In this document: positions 6,407 to 6,426 of the stretch, piece after piece
Layout: each line of letters begins with the position of its first letter
Position numbering within the stretch: position 1 is the stretch's first letter
Assembly (NCBI GenBank): GCA_007136145.1
Contig: SLHN01000167.1
Coordinates: 1 to 6,426 of the forward strand
Direction of reading: 5' to 3'
DNA: 6,426 nt
Source of the DNA: Thioalkalivibrio sp.
GTDB taxonomy: Bacteria; Pseudomonadota; Gammaproteobacteria; Ectothiorhodospirales; Ectothiorhodospiraceae
Program-made: the position numbers and the translations under genes
Notes under the pieces: generated by a model
What the model saw: the letters and a program-made list of their open reading frames with translations, nothing else
Databases searched by the model: none
What the model was told of the DNA's origin: nothing

Positions 6407-6426
6407 TCCGGGTCCGCACTGCCCCC

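Larger units (their letters stand above)
6061..6426. other. Non-coding region upstream of jetA with REP-like repeats and an outward promoter
   Basis: This 366-base stretch has only short open frames, none with recognisable protein features, and those frames run through the repeats. It holds a small dyad near the operon start (6115-6130), three copies of a REP-like palindrome (6162-6333) and a sigma-70-like plus-strand promoter (6378-6406). I found no RNA gene, transposase or attachment site. The jet operon promoter must lie here or further right. The best minus-strand candidate is poor: TTGCAC at 6149-6144, then 17 bp, then TACCGA at 6126-6121. Confidence 0.7.

Noticed and set aside
6393..6412. 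Inverted repeat CCCGG-N10-CCGGG, considered as a terminator.
   Set aside because: The arms are only 5 bp and no T-tract follows on either strand. It surrounds the -10 element of the better-supported promoter.

Overview
The window is filled almost entirely by one minus-strand operon, read from right to left. I identify it as a type I Wadjet (JetABCD) anti-plasmid system, the defence branch of the MksBEFG family of SMC complexes. The order is jetA (kleisin, DUF3375; 6060 to 4603), jetB (KITE subunit, DUF4194; 4606 to 3917), jetC (SMC ATPase; 3920 to 510) and jetD (DUF3322/DUF2220 nuclease; from 513, running off the left edge). All three junctions are 4-base ATGA overlaps, where the last A of the upstream TGA precedes the point of re-initiation, so the four subunits are probably translated in a coupled way. 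jetA, jetB and jetC look intact. The JetC Walker A lysine, the signature region and the Walker B aspartate-glutamate pair are all present. Only the first 171 residues of JetD are in view, so its catalytic Toprim part cannot be assessed.

Known Wadjet biology suggests how the parts work together. JetA, JetB and JetC form a dimeric, ATP-driven loop-extruding motor on DNA. JetD docks on it and cuts closed circular DNA (plasmids) once extrusion has gone fully around the circle. The function of this copy is inferred from family membership, not shown by the sequence.

To the right of jetA, positions 6061 to 6426 hold no convincing gene. This region contains three copies of a short REP-like imperfect palindrome. 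Two are direct and one is inverted, and the inverted pair (6162 to 6256) has the architecture of a BIME/REPIN doublet. At the right edge is a good sigma-70-type promoter on the plus strand (TTGACG, 17 bp, TAGTAT), followed by a GC-rich discriminator. It points away from the operon into unseen sequence. Promoters of this style often drive stable RNA genes, so a tRNA or similar gene just beyond the edge is possible but not visible. No strong promoter for the jet operon was found.

The DNA is strongly GC-rich, with G/C at most third codon positions. That bias explains the long antisense shadow frames, including one of over 1000 codons opposite jetC. The codon style, the sigma-70 promoter and the 'GGTGCAATTCGC...CACCCTACGC' repeat type fit a high-GC proteobacterium, perhaps a gammaproteobacterium. 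This is an impression only, because the window has no phylogenetic marker gene.
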